Shown: positions 16,792 through 25,707 of the stretch, piece after piece | Position numbering within the stretch: the stretch's first letter is position 1 | How the letters are laid out: each line of letters begins with the position of its first letter | Assembly (NCBI GenBank): GCA_002746415.1 | Contig: NVXD01000015.1 | Span: 303,317-367,316 of the forward strand | Length of the DNA stretch: 64,000 nucleotides | Source of the DNA: Flavobacteriaceae bacterium | Lineage (GTDB): Bacteria; Bacteroidota; Bacteroidia; Flavobacteriales; Flavobacteriaceae | Reading direction: 5' to 3' | The notes under the pieces: generated by a model | Seen by the model: only the letters and a program-made list of their open reading frames with translations | What the model was told of the DNA's origin: nothing | Database searches by the model: none | Translations under genes and position numbers: made by a program

Positions 16792-18612
16792 TTACTCCCA
16801 GTAATAGGCTTTAAACAGTTCTTTTATGTCATTTGAATCCCTGTTGCTGTTTTCTCTTAATAGACGGTCTCTAAATGCCTGAGGGGATTCAACTCCTGAA
16901 TCTAAGGCATCAAATATATTTTTGGTAGAATACCCAGAAACATTGTCATAATAGCCTGTGCGTACTAAGTCTCTATTAGAGTCCGTAATATCTAACATTA
17001 TGCCTGCAGGAATCCAACCTTCCCAACCTCCACGAATCGGATTTATGGAATTGTTATTTGGTCTCTTAACCGGATCAAAATTTTCAAATCCACTAGGTGA
17101 AATAATTCTGTTGTTAGCACCAAATTCCTTTAAAGTCAATGTGTATCCAAAATAATTTGCCCAGGCTTCTCCTAGTGCACATGTGCCAGCATTTTTTCCA
17201 TGGCCATCTCCATAAGGTACTTTAACTTTATTGAAAGTGCCATAAGTAATAATATAGTTAATATACTTAATCCAGTATCTGCTCCCTACTTTTTTAAAAT
17301 GTGAAGCATGACCCAATTCATGGAATGTGGTAGAAAACACCCCATCAGTGCCGTTATTCTTATGGGCTTTAATGATAACATCTGGCAAAGCAAATTTTAG
17401 AATAATCCATATTAAATTGGCTCCAAGGTTAATTCCATTGGCCTTAGAAAGAAATGTACCTGCCTTTGAATTAGAGGTAAATCCTGCAAGTCCCCATGTA
17501 CGGCTTAACATTGGTGCAGATGAAGCGCCATTTTTTCTACTGGCTAAAATTCTAAGATTATAATGCGGTTTGCCAACCCCATATTGCCTACAATAATCCA
17601 AATATTTTACGGCGGCATTGTTTACTGTAGCCCAACTCCACGCTCCAGAGTTTGTCGAAAAAGTAATATTGTGCCCAAATTTGCTATGCTTTCCTGCCCT
17701 ATATCTGGCAGAAGAGAGACTAAGTAGATACGGCCAAATTTTAAACCCTCTAGCGTTTTTAAAAACAACAGTATAGCGAACATTTCTCCGATATCCTCTG
17801 TTGACTTAGTAATACCCCCTAGAATTAGTCCATCCTTTTGCCCATTTAAACCATCGTCTAGTTTTTATTTTTACGCCTACTACTGGATCTAAATTTCCTG
17901 TTACAGTGTTTAGAACTTTGATATATCCTTTAGGCTTTCTTTTGCTTCTTCTGGCGGCTAGCTTATTGTTTTCTGGTGGAGTATAATTCCCAGTGAGTTT
18001 TAGTGCTTGATCTTCTAAATCATATAGGAAATTTTTTGGAATACCAGATTTACCAGCAAGGGTAGTTGTCGTGTTTTCATTTTCTTGCTCATCACCTTCA
18101 ATTTCTTCAGCTTCAGAAGGTTCAATTAAAAAAAGATCTTCCAATATTTCATATTTTATGCCTTGATGAAATTGATATTCTTTTTCAACTGATGTATAAA
18201 GCCATTGCGACTGTTTTAGCTCAGTGTTTTCATCAACCATATAATCTCCTTCCTGTTCAATTTCCACATCTAAAGGGATTACAGAAAGATTAAGTGAATC
18301 AGCAATCAACAAATTCTTTTGCTCCTTGTTTTCTATCCAGAACTTTACATAATAATCTGTTGTTTGAATGTTTAAATCTCCCTTAAATGTTTTGGAAGCA
18401 TATTTTTTAGATGCTTTTTTTAAAGCTTGCAATGCCAAACGCATGTTTTTAACCGAATACGGGTTTTCTAGTTGTTCTCCAAGTATTATTTTCTCGCCTA
18501 ATGCTACTGTCGCTTGACTGCTGTCTGTTTGAAGAGATTCAACATCTTTGTTACAGGATAAAACAAGAAACATTAATGTAATTAGGGTCCAGTGTCTTTT
18601 ACTATTTAGCAT
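16792..18612 (-). pseudogene. HExxH metallopeptidase-like lipoprotein interrupted by one in-frame stop
   Basis: A single reading frame of 606 codons is broken only by a TAA at 17806-17808 (codon 269). Translation continues without other stops through VNRGYRRNVRYTVVFKNARG into the downstream part, so both parts are one gene. Residues 1-20 are a lipoprotein signal (LVLSC). About 220-290 resemble a carboxypeptidase-regulatory-like beta domain (VLNTVTGNLDPVVGVKIKTR... TNSRGYY), and the stop falls inside it. The zinc site HELGH is at full-frame 431-435, with a candidate third ligand in GEAWANYFGY. Translation could restart at an ATG, but the product would lack its export signal. It heads the operon of three small lipoproteins. 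Recent nonsense mutation or sequencing error are both possible. Confidence 0.82.
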
Positions 18613-18775
18613 ATATTTTGTGCCTTATTAAAAAATAAAAGGCTAAAATATGGCTATGGGAAAATGATTCCAGAGGTTAAGTAATAAGCGGTACAAATTG
18701 TAGGCAAGCAGAAACTTTGTGGGCGTTCTAGGTTTTGGTTTATTACTGCTAAGGAGTACGGTAGTGAATATCAGC

Positions 18776-19627
18776 TTATTTTAGGGTATAAGAGTACAAA
18801 TTTCTTCCTGTAAGCCCTCTTTCTTCATCAGAAAGTAATAAGGTAGTATTGTTTTTAAAGCATACAGATTCCAATTGGGTGGTAGTCTCTAAGTCAATGG
18901 TCTTCATTGCTCCCTTTGTGAAATCAACCATGGAGAAATCTGTAAACACCCAAAGTTTTCCATAACCTAAAACAGCAATTTTTTTTCCATCAGGGGATAT
19001 ATCAGCTGAGGTTACTTGGCAACTTTTATAGTCCAAACAAGTGATAAAACTACCCACAAGTTTAGCATTGTGATTTCCTTTTGTTGCTGGGACTTTATAG
19101 ACCATTGTCCTACCATCAAATGGCCTGGTTCTATTTTTGGTTATAATATAAAGGGAATCATTATGATGAAAAAACGCCTCGGCATCATACAGTAGTTCAG
19201 TATTTTTTGGTGGGAATTTTTTTTGCTCCGGATAATTGAACTTTATTTTTTCAGCATGTATTTTTTTACCCTTCTCTTTTTCTGGATTTGGAAGTTTATA
19301 AATGACTAAATTTTCTCGATCATTAAAATTATTTCCAAAATCTCCAATGTAAATATTTCCTTCTTTGTCCTTGGTTAAATCCTCCCAATCTTGGTTTTTA
19401 GCATTTTCTACTTTAAAATCCTTTAAGATTTTACCATTAAAACCCACCTTATAGATTTCATCAGGATTTCCGCCATCTTCTATAATCCAAACATGGGATT
19501 TTCCATAAGAAACAATTCCTGAATTTTCTTCAAGACTTTTGGGAAGGTCCGTTATTAGCGTCAATTGCCCATAATTGGAACAGCTTGTAATAACACTTAG
19601 TAGTATGATGCTAATGTACTTAGCCAT
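18776..19627 (-). CDS. Lipoprotein, beta-propeller-like, unknown function
   Basis: A 283-residue lipoprotein (signal ending VITSC, Cys16). The mature part contains recurring blade-like phrases: SGIVSYGKSHVWIIEDGG, GNIYIGDFGNN, DSLYIITKNR, DISPDGKKIAVLGYGKLWVF and TLLLSDEERG. This is the pattern of six-bladed propellers of the NHL/SMP-30/TolB type. No catalytic residues can be assigned. It starts 5 bases after the stop of the haloperoxidase-family gene, so the two are probably co-transcribed and may act together at the envelope. Confidence 0.7.
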   Translation of the reverse strand: MAKYISIILLSVITSCSNYGQLTLITDLPKSLEENSGIVSYGKSHVWIIEDGGNPDEIYKVGFNGKILKDFKVENAKNQDWEDLTKDKEGNIYIGDFGNNFNDRENLVIYKLPNPEKEKGKKIHAEKIKFNYPEQKKFPPKNTELLYDAEAFFHHNDSLYIITKNRTRPFDGRTMVYKVPATKGNHNAKLVGSFITCLDYKSCQVTSADISPDGKKIAVLGYGKLWVFTDFSMVDFTKGAMKTIDLETTTQLESVCFKNNTTLLLSDEERGLTGRNLYSYTLK

Positions 19628-19632
19628 GTTGA

Positions 19633-20991
19633 TTATTTTAGGGCAACATCAGTCTTGACAGCCATATTTAACTTGTCAACAACAAATTTTCCAAGATCTC
19701 TACCTTGCTTCACTCCTACCTCTACTGCTACTCTATAATGAATGCCGCCATACATTCTACTAATAGCAGCTTCATCTGCTGCGGTATTAAAAGAAGTAAA
19801 GGTTCTAATAGGAAGTCCGTAAGGAACTTCGGTATCATCTACAAAGGCAAAATCATCTCCATAAATTGATGTCAATGCTGTGGCAGCTGCTCCCGAAACA
19901 ACACTATGTCCGCTGGTATATTCTGGAAAAGGCGGAGTTTGTAAAACTGGCTCCCAGTTTTCATCAAAGTATTCGTTAATTAAAGTCTCTGGTCTGATAA
20001 GGTTGCTACGGTACTTCTCATCCCAGCAACTGATAAAACCATCAGCAATAGCCATAGATGTCTTTGTATAGGCATAGATTGTTTTGCCAAAGTCTGCATT
20101 CGTTTCTTTGCTCGCTATTTTGGCAATGCCTATCCAATGCGCACCTGGAGATATTTTTTTTGTTGCAAACATAAGATGCCCTCTAGTTACCGATACAAAA
20201 GGGTTGCAATCCCAAAACTGTGCAATAGCCAATTCCTCGGAGTCGTCTCCTTTTTCGGTAATTTCATTACTTATATCATAAACCTCTTTTACTTCGTTGT
20301 AAAAAACTGAGCCTTTTTCCATTGAAAATGGTGGAGGTGGGGCTGGAATGAATTGGTTGGCGGAGTCTATTACAAAAGGGCGAATCTTATTCCAATGAGG
20401 TTCAATACCGTCCATATATGCTGGCGGAGTAGGTTGCCATCTAGTAGGGTCGTCTATGTCCACCGTAAATTTAGGCATGGTACGGGTTTGTTTGTAATTG
20501 TCTTCATTCATCCAAGCTACAATATGTCCGGTAACTTCCATGGCATATTCTTTAGAAGCAAGAAATTCTGGAGCATTTTTGTTTTCCCATAGTTGGTATA
20601 AACTATCTTGGTATACTTCAAATTTTTGTTCAGAGAAGATCAATCTCTTACTTAAATCCATATGGGCAATAACCGCTGCCAATTGATAATTTACAGGTTT
20701 TGATGCATCTGGTTGGGGAATGGCTGTTAGCTCGGTCACTTGCCCCTCCAAAGAAGCATAACCATCATTTTGAAGCGCCATGATTTCATATGCGGCTATA
20801 TTAGGATATGCATAAATTCTACTAGCAACAGGAGGTGAGAAAATATCATGAATCATTATTTCTGTCACTTTATCAACAGAACCATGAATATAATCCGTTG
20901 TAACAACGATAGGTTCTGCATTTTTCTCGTTACAGGAGAGCGCACATATGGCAACCAATGTTAACAATCCAATTCGTAATTTCATCATCAT
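19633..20991 (-). CDS. Vanadium-dependent haloperoxidase / PAP2-type phosphatase family lipoprotein
   Basis: A 452-residue lipoprotein (CALSC in the signal; start at the first of three ATG codons). The C-terminal half carries the PAP2/vanadate-site motifs: YTSGHSVVSGAAA at about 365 (SGH histidine) and SRMYGGIHYR at about 415 (Arg and apical-ligand His). Together with the length this places it in the vanadium-chloroperoxidase-related group rather than among short PAP2 phosphatases. Members either halogenate using peroxide or hydrolyse phosphate esters, and sequence alone does not decide. It is the first gene of a two-gene operon with the propeller lipoprotein. A 441-base gene-free stretch lies upstream. 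Confidence 0.85.
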   Translation of the reverse strand: MMMKLRIGLLTLVAICALSCNEKNAEPIVVTTDYIHGSVDKVTEIMIHDIFSPPVASRIYAYPNIAAYEIMALQNDGYASLEGQVTELTAIPQPDASKPVNYQLAAVIAHMDLSKRLIFSEQKFEVYQDSLYQLWENKNAPEFLASKEYAMEVTGHIVAWMNEDNYKQTRTMPKFTVDIDDPTRWQPTPPAYMDGIEPHWNKIRPFVIDSANQFIPAPPPPFSMEKGSVFYNEVKEVYDISNEITEKGDDSEELAIAQFWDCNPFVSVTRGHLMFATKKISPGAHWIGIAKIASKETNADFGKTIYAYTKTSMAIADGFISCWDEKYRSNLIRPETLINEYFDENWEPVLQTPPFPEYTSGHSVVSGAAATALTSIYGDDFAFVDDTEVPYGLPIRTFTSFNTAADEAAISRMYGGIHYRVAVEVGVKQGRDLGKFVVDKLNMAVKTDVALK

Positions 20992-21432
20992 TTTTTTATC
21001 AGTTATTAACTTGTACTGCGTTATTTTTACGACTACCTAGCTTCAGTCTGAAGTAGTGAGGGCAAGACTATTTAAATGTCTTATAGATATTTGGGTCAAA
21101 TCTAGCCCAATTTTATTACTCGCAATACTATTATTTTCATTTTGTATGAAGGCAGTGGAAAAAGAATCAAACTTACCCTGAAATGGAGTAAAACCAAAAC
21201 ATTTTTCTGCCCTAAAATTTTCTTAAGAAGAACGTGGGACAATATAAGTAAACTTTGAGTATATGAAGATGAATGAAAGATTAATAAGATAAATGAAAAG
21301 TTAATTCCATGCTACGAAAACGTTTTCTGTCAACCAATTGGATATTTTTTGTTGATTTATTGGCAATCCGCCTAATTTTTAGGCAATAATCTAATATATT
21401 TAGCAAATTGTAACTAATCCAAATTAACCAAT
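20992..21432. other. Gene-free divergent intergenic region (441 bp)
   Basis: An AT-rich region between the haloperoxidase-family operon and the symporter gene. It holds no convincing ORF or RNA gene. It does hold a 12-base perfect palindrome at 21316-21327, and an inverted repeat GCCTAA-TTT-TTAGGC at 21370-21384, close enough to the symporter start to be a 5'-leader hairpin or operator. A shorter palindrome TTCTTAAGAA lies at 21220-21229. Confidence 0.7.
21316..21327. promoter_or_regulatory. LacI-type operator upstream of symporter gene
   Basis: GAAAACGTTTTC is a perfect palindrome with the central CG that LacI/PurR-family repressors recognise, 105 bases before the symporter start. The wider context TACGAAAACGTTTTCTGT shares 15 of 18 bases with the site before susC (TACGAAAACCTTTTCGTT). 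The repressor is not encoded in this window. Confidence 0.55.
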
Positions 21433-23085
21433 ATGTTAGGAATATTCTCTTTTTTAGGCTTTACTATATTAGTAGCGGTCATTGCCTATATGGCAACAAG
21501 GAAAACAAATGAAAAGTCATCTGATGGTTATTTTTTAGGAGGCAGAAGCCTTACTGCTGGAGTCATAGCAGGGTCATTATTATTGACCAATTTATCAACA
21601 GAACAAATAGTTGGACTCAATGGAAGTGCCTATACAGATGGACTTTCTGTAATGGCATGGGAAACCTTGGCTGCAATTGCCATGGTAGTCACAGCTATTT
21701 TTTTACTGCCAAGATATTTAAAAGGTGGACTAACCACAGTACCACAATTTTTGTCAAAAAGATTTGACGTTACTACTAAAACAATTACTTCTGGCTTGTT
21801 TTTAACGGGCTATGTAGTAGTGTTGCTTCCTGTGATTCTATATTCTGGATCAGTGGCAATTAGCGGCATGTTCGATGTCCCTTCGCTTTTAGGGGTTTCA
21901 GATAAGACAGCACTAATTGTTTGCATATGGGGAATTGGAGTCATTGGGTCTATTTATGCAGTTTTTGGAGGTTTAAAAGCTGTTGCAGTTTCGGATAGTA
22001 TTAATGCCATTGGTTTGTTGATTGGTGGAATTATGATTCCTGTTTTTGGATTGATGGCCATTGGAGACGGAAGTGTTTTTGGAGGTTTGGAAACATTGAT
22101 AGCTGCGGACCCAGAACGATTTGATTCTACTGGAAATCATGGTCAAGAGGTGCCTTTTTCAACAATCTTTACAGGAATGATGTTGGTACAGTTGTTTTAT
22201 TGGGGTACCAACCAACAAATCATTCAGCGTGCCTTAGGTGCCAAAAACTTGGCTGAAGGACAAAAGGGATTGTTATTGGCTTCTTTTTTAAAGATTTTGG
22301 GGCCATTAATTTTGGTGTTACCAGGTATGATTGCGTATCATTATTTTGATGGAGGTTTGGCTTCAAGTGACCTTGCCTATCCAGAATTGGTGCGTGCAGT
22401 ATTGCCAGCACCTTTGGTAGGGTTTTTTGCTGCAGTGCTTTTTGGAGCCATATTGAGTTCTTTTAACAGTGTCTTGAATAGCTCCGTTACTTTGTTTGGA
22501 ATAGACATATACAAGCAACATATCAATAAAGATGCGCCAGAGGCTACCGTTGTTAAATATGGTAAAATATTTGGTGTTTGTTTGGCACTTGCCGGGATGT
22601 TTATTGCGCCATTGATTGCCAATGCTGGAAGTTTATTCAATTATTTACAAGAAATAAATGGTATTTATAGTATTCCAATCCTAACCATAATAATTGTAGG
22701 GTATTTGACTAAAAGAGTGCCTGCAATAGCGGCTAAAATTGGTATTGTTTCAGGTTCCGTACTATATATTATAAGTCAGTTTATTGTTGGCCCTAATAGA
22801 GTGGAAAAAGCATTGGAGGCTGCAAAAGCATCTGGGATAACAGATGAAGCGGCATTAAGATTGGTTGAAGCTGATGCCTATCCACATTATTTACATGTTA
22901 TGGCCATTTTATTTGGGTTGAATGTAATTATTATGTTAGTCATTGGAAAAATATGGCCTAGAAAAGAAGCCTATGTATTGGAGTATACAGAGCAGGTTTC
23001 AATTGTGCCTTATAAGTATGTAAAGCAGGTGGGAATAACAGTCTGTGTTATAGTAATTGGCATCTACATTTACTTTGCTAAATAA
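21433..23085 (+). CDS. Sodium:solute symporter (SSS family), SglT-like
   Basis: A 550-residue inner-membrane transporter of the SSS/SLC5 family, with about 14 hydrophobic segments. The N-terminal DGYFLGGRSLTAGVIAGSLL segment, LSTEQIVGLNGSAY and the SSFNSVLNSSVTLFGIDIY helix are typical of sugar-type members related to SglT and YidK. These couple sodium entry to uptake of a sugar or related solute. The gene is monocistronic and ends at a strong terminator. The LacI-type operator upstream suggests carbohydrate-dependent control shared with the SusCD system 24 kb away. The substrate is unknown. Confidence 0.88.
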   Translation: MLGIFSFLGFTILVAVIAYMATRKTNEKSSDGYFLGGRSLTAGVIAGSLLLTNLSTEQIVGLNGSAYTDGLSVMAWETLAAIAMVVTAIFLLPRYLKGGLTTVPQFLSKRFDVTTKTITSGLFLTGYVVVLLPVILYSGSVAISGMFDVPSLLGVSDKTALIVCIWGIGVIGSIYAVFGGLKAVAVSDSINAIGLLIGGIMIPVFGLMAIGDGSVFGGLETLIAADPERFDSTGNHGQEVPFSTIFTGMMLVQLFYWGTNQQIIQRALGAKNLAEGQKGLLLASFLKILGPLILVLPGMIAYHYFDGGLASSDLAYPELVRAVLPAPLVGFFAAVLFGAILSSFNSVLNSSVTLFGIDIYKQHINKDAPEATVVKYGKIFGVCLALAGMFIAPLIANAGSLFNYLQEINGIYSIPILTIIIVGYLTKRVPAIAAKIGIVSGSVLYIISQFIVGPNRVEKALEAAKASGITDEAALRLVEADAYPHYLHVMAILFGLNVIIMLVIGKIWPRKEAYVLEYTEQVSIVPYKYVKQVGITVCVIVIGIYIYFAK

Positions 23086-23093
23086 AAACAAAT

Positions 23094-23124
23094 AAAAAAG
23101 GCTCTTTTTCAAGAGCCTTTTTTA
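23094..23124. terminator. Bidirectional intrinsic terminator
   Basis: A-run, GGCTCTT (23100-23106), loop TTTC, AAGAGCC (23111-23117), T-run. The A and T tracts on both sides make it work for the symporter gene and for the convergent nucleotidyltransferase gene. Confidence 0.9.
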
Positions 23125-23125
23125 T

Positions 23126-23998
23126 TTACCAGTTTAATACTTTAGGATACTTATCTTTTAAATAATCCCGTACCATACCAATGTCATTTTTTGAAGTCAG
23201 ATCAATGACATGTTCAGCAATAGGAAGGACCTTTATACATTGTCCATGGTCATCAATCATGTTTAGTAAAGCAGTTGGAATTTCTTTTTCATTTCTTTCA
23301 GGATGTACGGGACAACTTTTTAGATATGGATAAAATTGGGGACCATCAAACTTAAAAATATTCATGCTCACTCTTAATTTACCATTGGTATCTTGGTATT
23401 TAGGAACATCATTAATATGAGGTTTTTCAATGATATCAACCATATAATTGTTGTTGTCCGTACGCATTAAAGCAAACCGATTTATTCTTTCCGAGGGATA
23501 CTCCAATACATCACGGTCATAACCTAACAAAGCGTTTCTTTCTGGTGTTTCTCTGAGTAGTTGTAAAGCGTTTTTAGAATACAGATTATCACTGTTGCAA
23601 ACCGTAAAACATTGAGTCTTAAGTTCAGGAAATTGTTCCAAGGTTTGAAAAACTGCATCTGCTGTTCCAAAGGGTTTAATCCTATCTTTTGGAATATATT
23701 GTCTAGCAAAAGAAATGGATAGACCATTAAATTGGTTCCCTTTTTCCAAAGCACCATAAACCTCTTGAAAATTGCTGTCTTTTTCACCTATAATGATGAA
23801 GATATTTTTGTAACCTGCTTTTTTGGCATTGTAGAGCAAGTAGTGCAATAAGGGTAATCCTAACTCCCCAACACCAATTAATCCTTTACTCTTAGTATTG
23901 GCTTGTGCTACATCTTCTTTGTTTAAATTTGAAGCGTTTGCCTCTTTTTTCATTCTAGAGGACGCTCCCCCAGCCAAAATAATCAAATTGTTGTGCAT
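23126..23998 (-). CDS. Sugar-phosphate nucleotidyltransferase family protein
   Basis: A 290-residue cytosolic protein of the NTP-transferase fold. The nucleotide-binding start is LAGGASSRM at residues 8-16. CNSDN at about 134 gives the metal-binding Asp of the family, and IIEKP (about 190) and DLTSKND near the end fit sugar-nucleotide pyrophosphorylases. Between the R of the GGxxxR motif and the following conserved lysine (KGLIGV) there is an insertion of about 20 polar residues, longer than in RmlA/GalU-type enzymes. The exact sugar and nucleotide cannot be told. It converges with the symporter gene and is otherwise isolated. Confidence 0.8.
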   Translation of the reverse strand: MHNNLIILAGGASSRMKKEANASNLNKEDVAQANTKSKGLIGVGELGLPLLHYLLYNAKKAGYKNIFIIIGEKDSNFQEVYGALEKGNQFNGLSISFARQYIPKDRIKPFGTADAVFQTLEQFPELKTQCFTVCNSDNLYSKNALQLLRETPERNALLGYDRDVLEYPSERINRFALMRTDNNNYMVDIIEKPHINDVPKYQDTNGKLRVSMNIFKFDGPQFYPYLKSCPVHPERNEKEIPTALLNMIDDHGQCIKVLPIAEHVIDLTSKNDIGMVRDYLKDKYPKVLNW

Positions 23999-24217
23999 GG
24001 TGTTTTTAATTCAACTGTAAAAATATTACTAATGCAGCTGATATCAAATTTTAGAGCATTTTAAACAAGCTTGATATATTAGTGATTATGTTCCAAACCA
24101 TAAGATTGTTCTCAAAGCATACTTTTATAGTATGATATGAGGTTAAAATTTAAAAAATAGGATTAGGATAAAACGATTAATTCCTATCTTCAAGCTTAAA
24201 TAAAAGGCAGGCTACAT

Positions 24218-25663
24218 TTGTATACTATTGTTGACATAGAAACCACTGGAAACGGATATACGGGTATGAAAATTACCGAAATATCTATTTTTAAGCACGA
24301 TGGTAAAAAGGTTGTTGATGAATACACCACTTTGGTAAATCCCGAATGTAATATTCCGCCTTTTATCACCAATCTTACCGGTATTACCAACGCTATGGTG
24401 AACCATGCACCAAAGTTTTATGAGATTGCAAAAAAGGTGGAAGAAATCACCAAGGAAACCATTTTTGTGGCCCACTCCGTTAATTTTGATTATAATATTA
24501 TTAAAAACGAGTTCAAGGAACTGGGCTTTTCTTTCAACCGGAAAAAGTTGTGTACCGTTCGTTTGTCTCGAAAGCTGATACCTGGATTAAAATCCTATAG
24601 TCTTGGTGTGTTGTGTAAGTCTAGAGGAATAGAAATAGTGGGTAGGCATCGAGCTCGTGGAGATGCCGAAGCAACTACAATCTTGTTTGAACAATTGTTG
24701 GCCTTGGATGTTGATGAAAAAGTGTTTCAATCTTTTTTAAACGCCCGTTCCAGACAAGGGACCTTACCACCATTGTTACCAAAAGAAGTATTTGATAAGC
24801 TGCCAGAAACAGAAGGAGTCTATTATTTTAAAAACCTTGAGAAGAGCATAGTTTATGTGGGCAAGGCCATTAATATTAAGAAGCGGGTACTGAGCCATTT
24901 TTACGATAAGGCAAAGAAAGAAATTACCATGTGTATGGAAACTTCGGATATTGCCTATACGGAAACGGGAAGCGAACTTTTGGCCCTGTTGTTGGAATCT
25001 GCTGAGATAAAAAGTTTGTATCCAAAATACAATAGGGCACAACGGAGGTCTAGGGAAAGCTTGGCAATTTTTTCTTATGAGGATTCAGATGGCATCATTC
25101 ATTTGGGCTACAATACCATTAAAATGGTTGCCAAACCCATCATTAAATTTTACAATGCCACAGAATGCCGTGTTTTTTTGGAACAGCTTTGCAAGGAGTT
25201 TGAGTTGTGTCCTAAATACTGCCATTTACAAACTAATGTTTCCAGTTGTTTTCATTACCAAATAAAGGAATGTAAGGGAATTTGTAGAGGAGAGGAAAAG
25301 GTAGAAATGTATAACGAAAGGGTGCAAAAAGCGATTATATCCCTGCAGTATAAAACTGAAAGCTTTATCATAAAAGAAAGGGGAAGAAACAAAAAAGAAC
25401 ATGCTTATGTTTTGGTAGAAAATGGGATTTATAAAGGGTTCGGTTATACGAAAAACCAACATATTGAAAAACACCCCAAGCAGTATATGGGGAACTTACA
25501 AGGGCAAAAAGACAATAGGGATATTAGGCGTATTTTAAATGGGTATTTTAAGAAAAATGGTGGGAATGTCATTTCTATTGATGGAAATGATGTGACTCAA
25601 ACGCTACAAGTACATACGGATGTTGATAAAAGTAAGCTGAGTCAATTGGTGATTGAGTTTTAA
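24218..25663 (+). CDS. DEDD 3'-5' exonuclease fused to a GIY-YIG (UvrC-type) nuclease domain
   Basis: A 481-residue DNA-repair-type protein. Residues 1-165 form a DnaQ-like exonuclease: VDIETTG (Asp/Glu pair), AHSVNFD and the late HRARGDAEAT (His-x5-Asp variant). Residues 195-280 form a GIY-YIG domain: GVYYFKN, IVYVGKAINIKKRV, and the ETGSELLALLLES segment of UvrC. Residues 280-481 resemble the rest of E. coli Cho/UvrC. Such fusions occur in many bacteria and are thought to act in excision repair. The start is TTG at 24218: the frame has a stop at 24197 and no ATG before the VDIETTG motif. Confidence 0.87.
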   Translation: MYTIVDIETTGNGYTGMKITEISIFKHDGKKVVDEYTTLVNPECNIPPFITNLTGITNAMVNHAPKFYEIAKKVEEITKETIFVAHSVNFDYNIIKNEFKELGFSFNRKKLCTVRLSRKLIPGLKSYSLGVLCKSRGIEIVGRHRARGDAEATTILFEQLLALDVDEKVFQSFLNARSRQGTLPPLLPKEVFDKLPETEGVYYFKNLEKSIVYVGKAINIKKRVLSHFYDKAKKEITMCMETSDIAYTETGSELLALLLESAEIKSLYPKYNRAQRRSRESLAIFSYEDSDGIIHLGYNTIKMVAKPIIKFYNATECRVFLEQLCKEFELCPKYCHLQTNVSSCFHYQIKECKGICRGEEKVEMYNERVQKAIISLQYKTESFIIKERGRNKKEHAYVLVENGIYKGFGYTKNQHIEKHPKQYMGNLQGQKDNRDIRRILNGYFKKNGGNVISIDGNDVTQTLQVHTDVDKSKLSQLVIEF

Positions 25664-25707
25664 TGCTTTTATTCAAAAGATATCTATTTTAAATGTAAAA
25701 GATAGAA

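Noticed and set aside
16792..17601. The metallopeptidase part as a separate cytosolic gene starting at 17601
   Set aside because: The upstream 200 bases are open in the same frame and coding-like back to the TAA at 17806, and no ribosome-binding or promoter signal was evident at that start.
21370..21384. GCCTAA-TTT-TTAGGC inverted repeat as a terminator or riboswitch
   Set aside because: The loop is only three bases, no U-run follows and no riboswitch core is visible. Noted only as a possible hairpin or operator.
24218..25663. A UvrC or DNA polymerase III epsilon gene
   Set aside because: The chain has both an exonuclease and a GIY-YIG domain but lacks the C-terminal RNase H-like and HhH parts of UvrC, so it is the fusion type.
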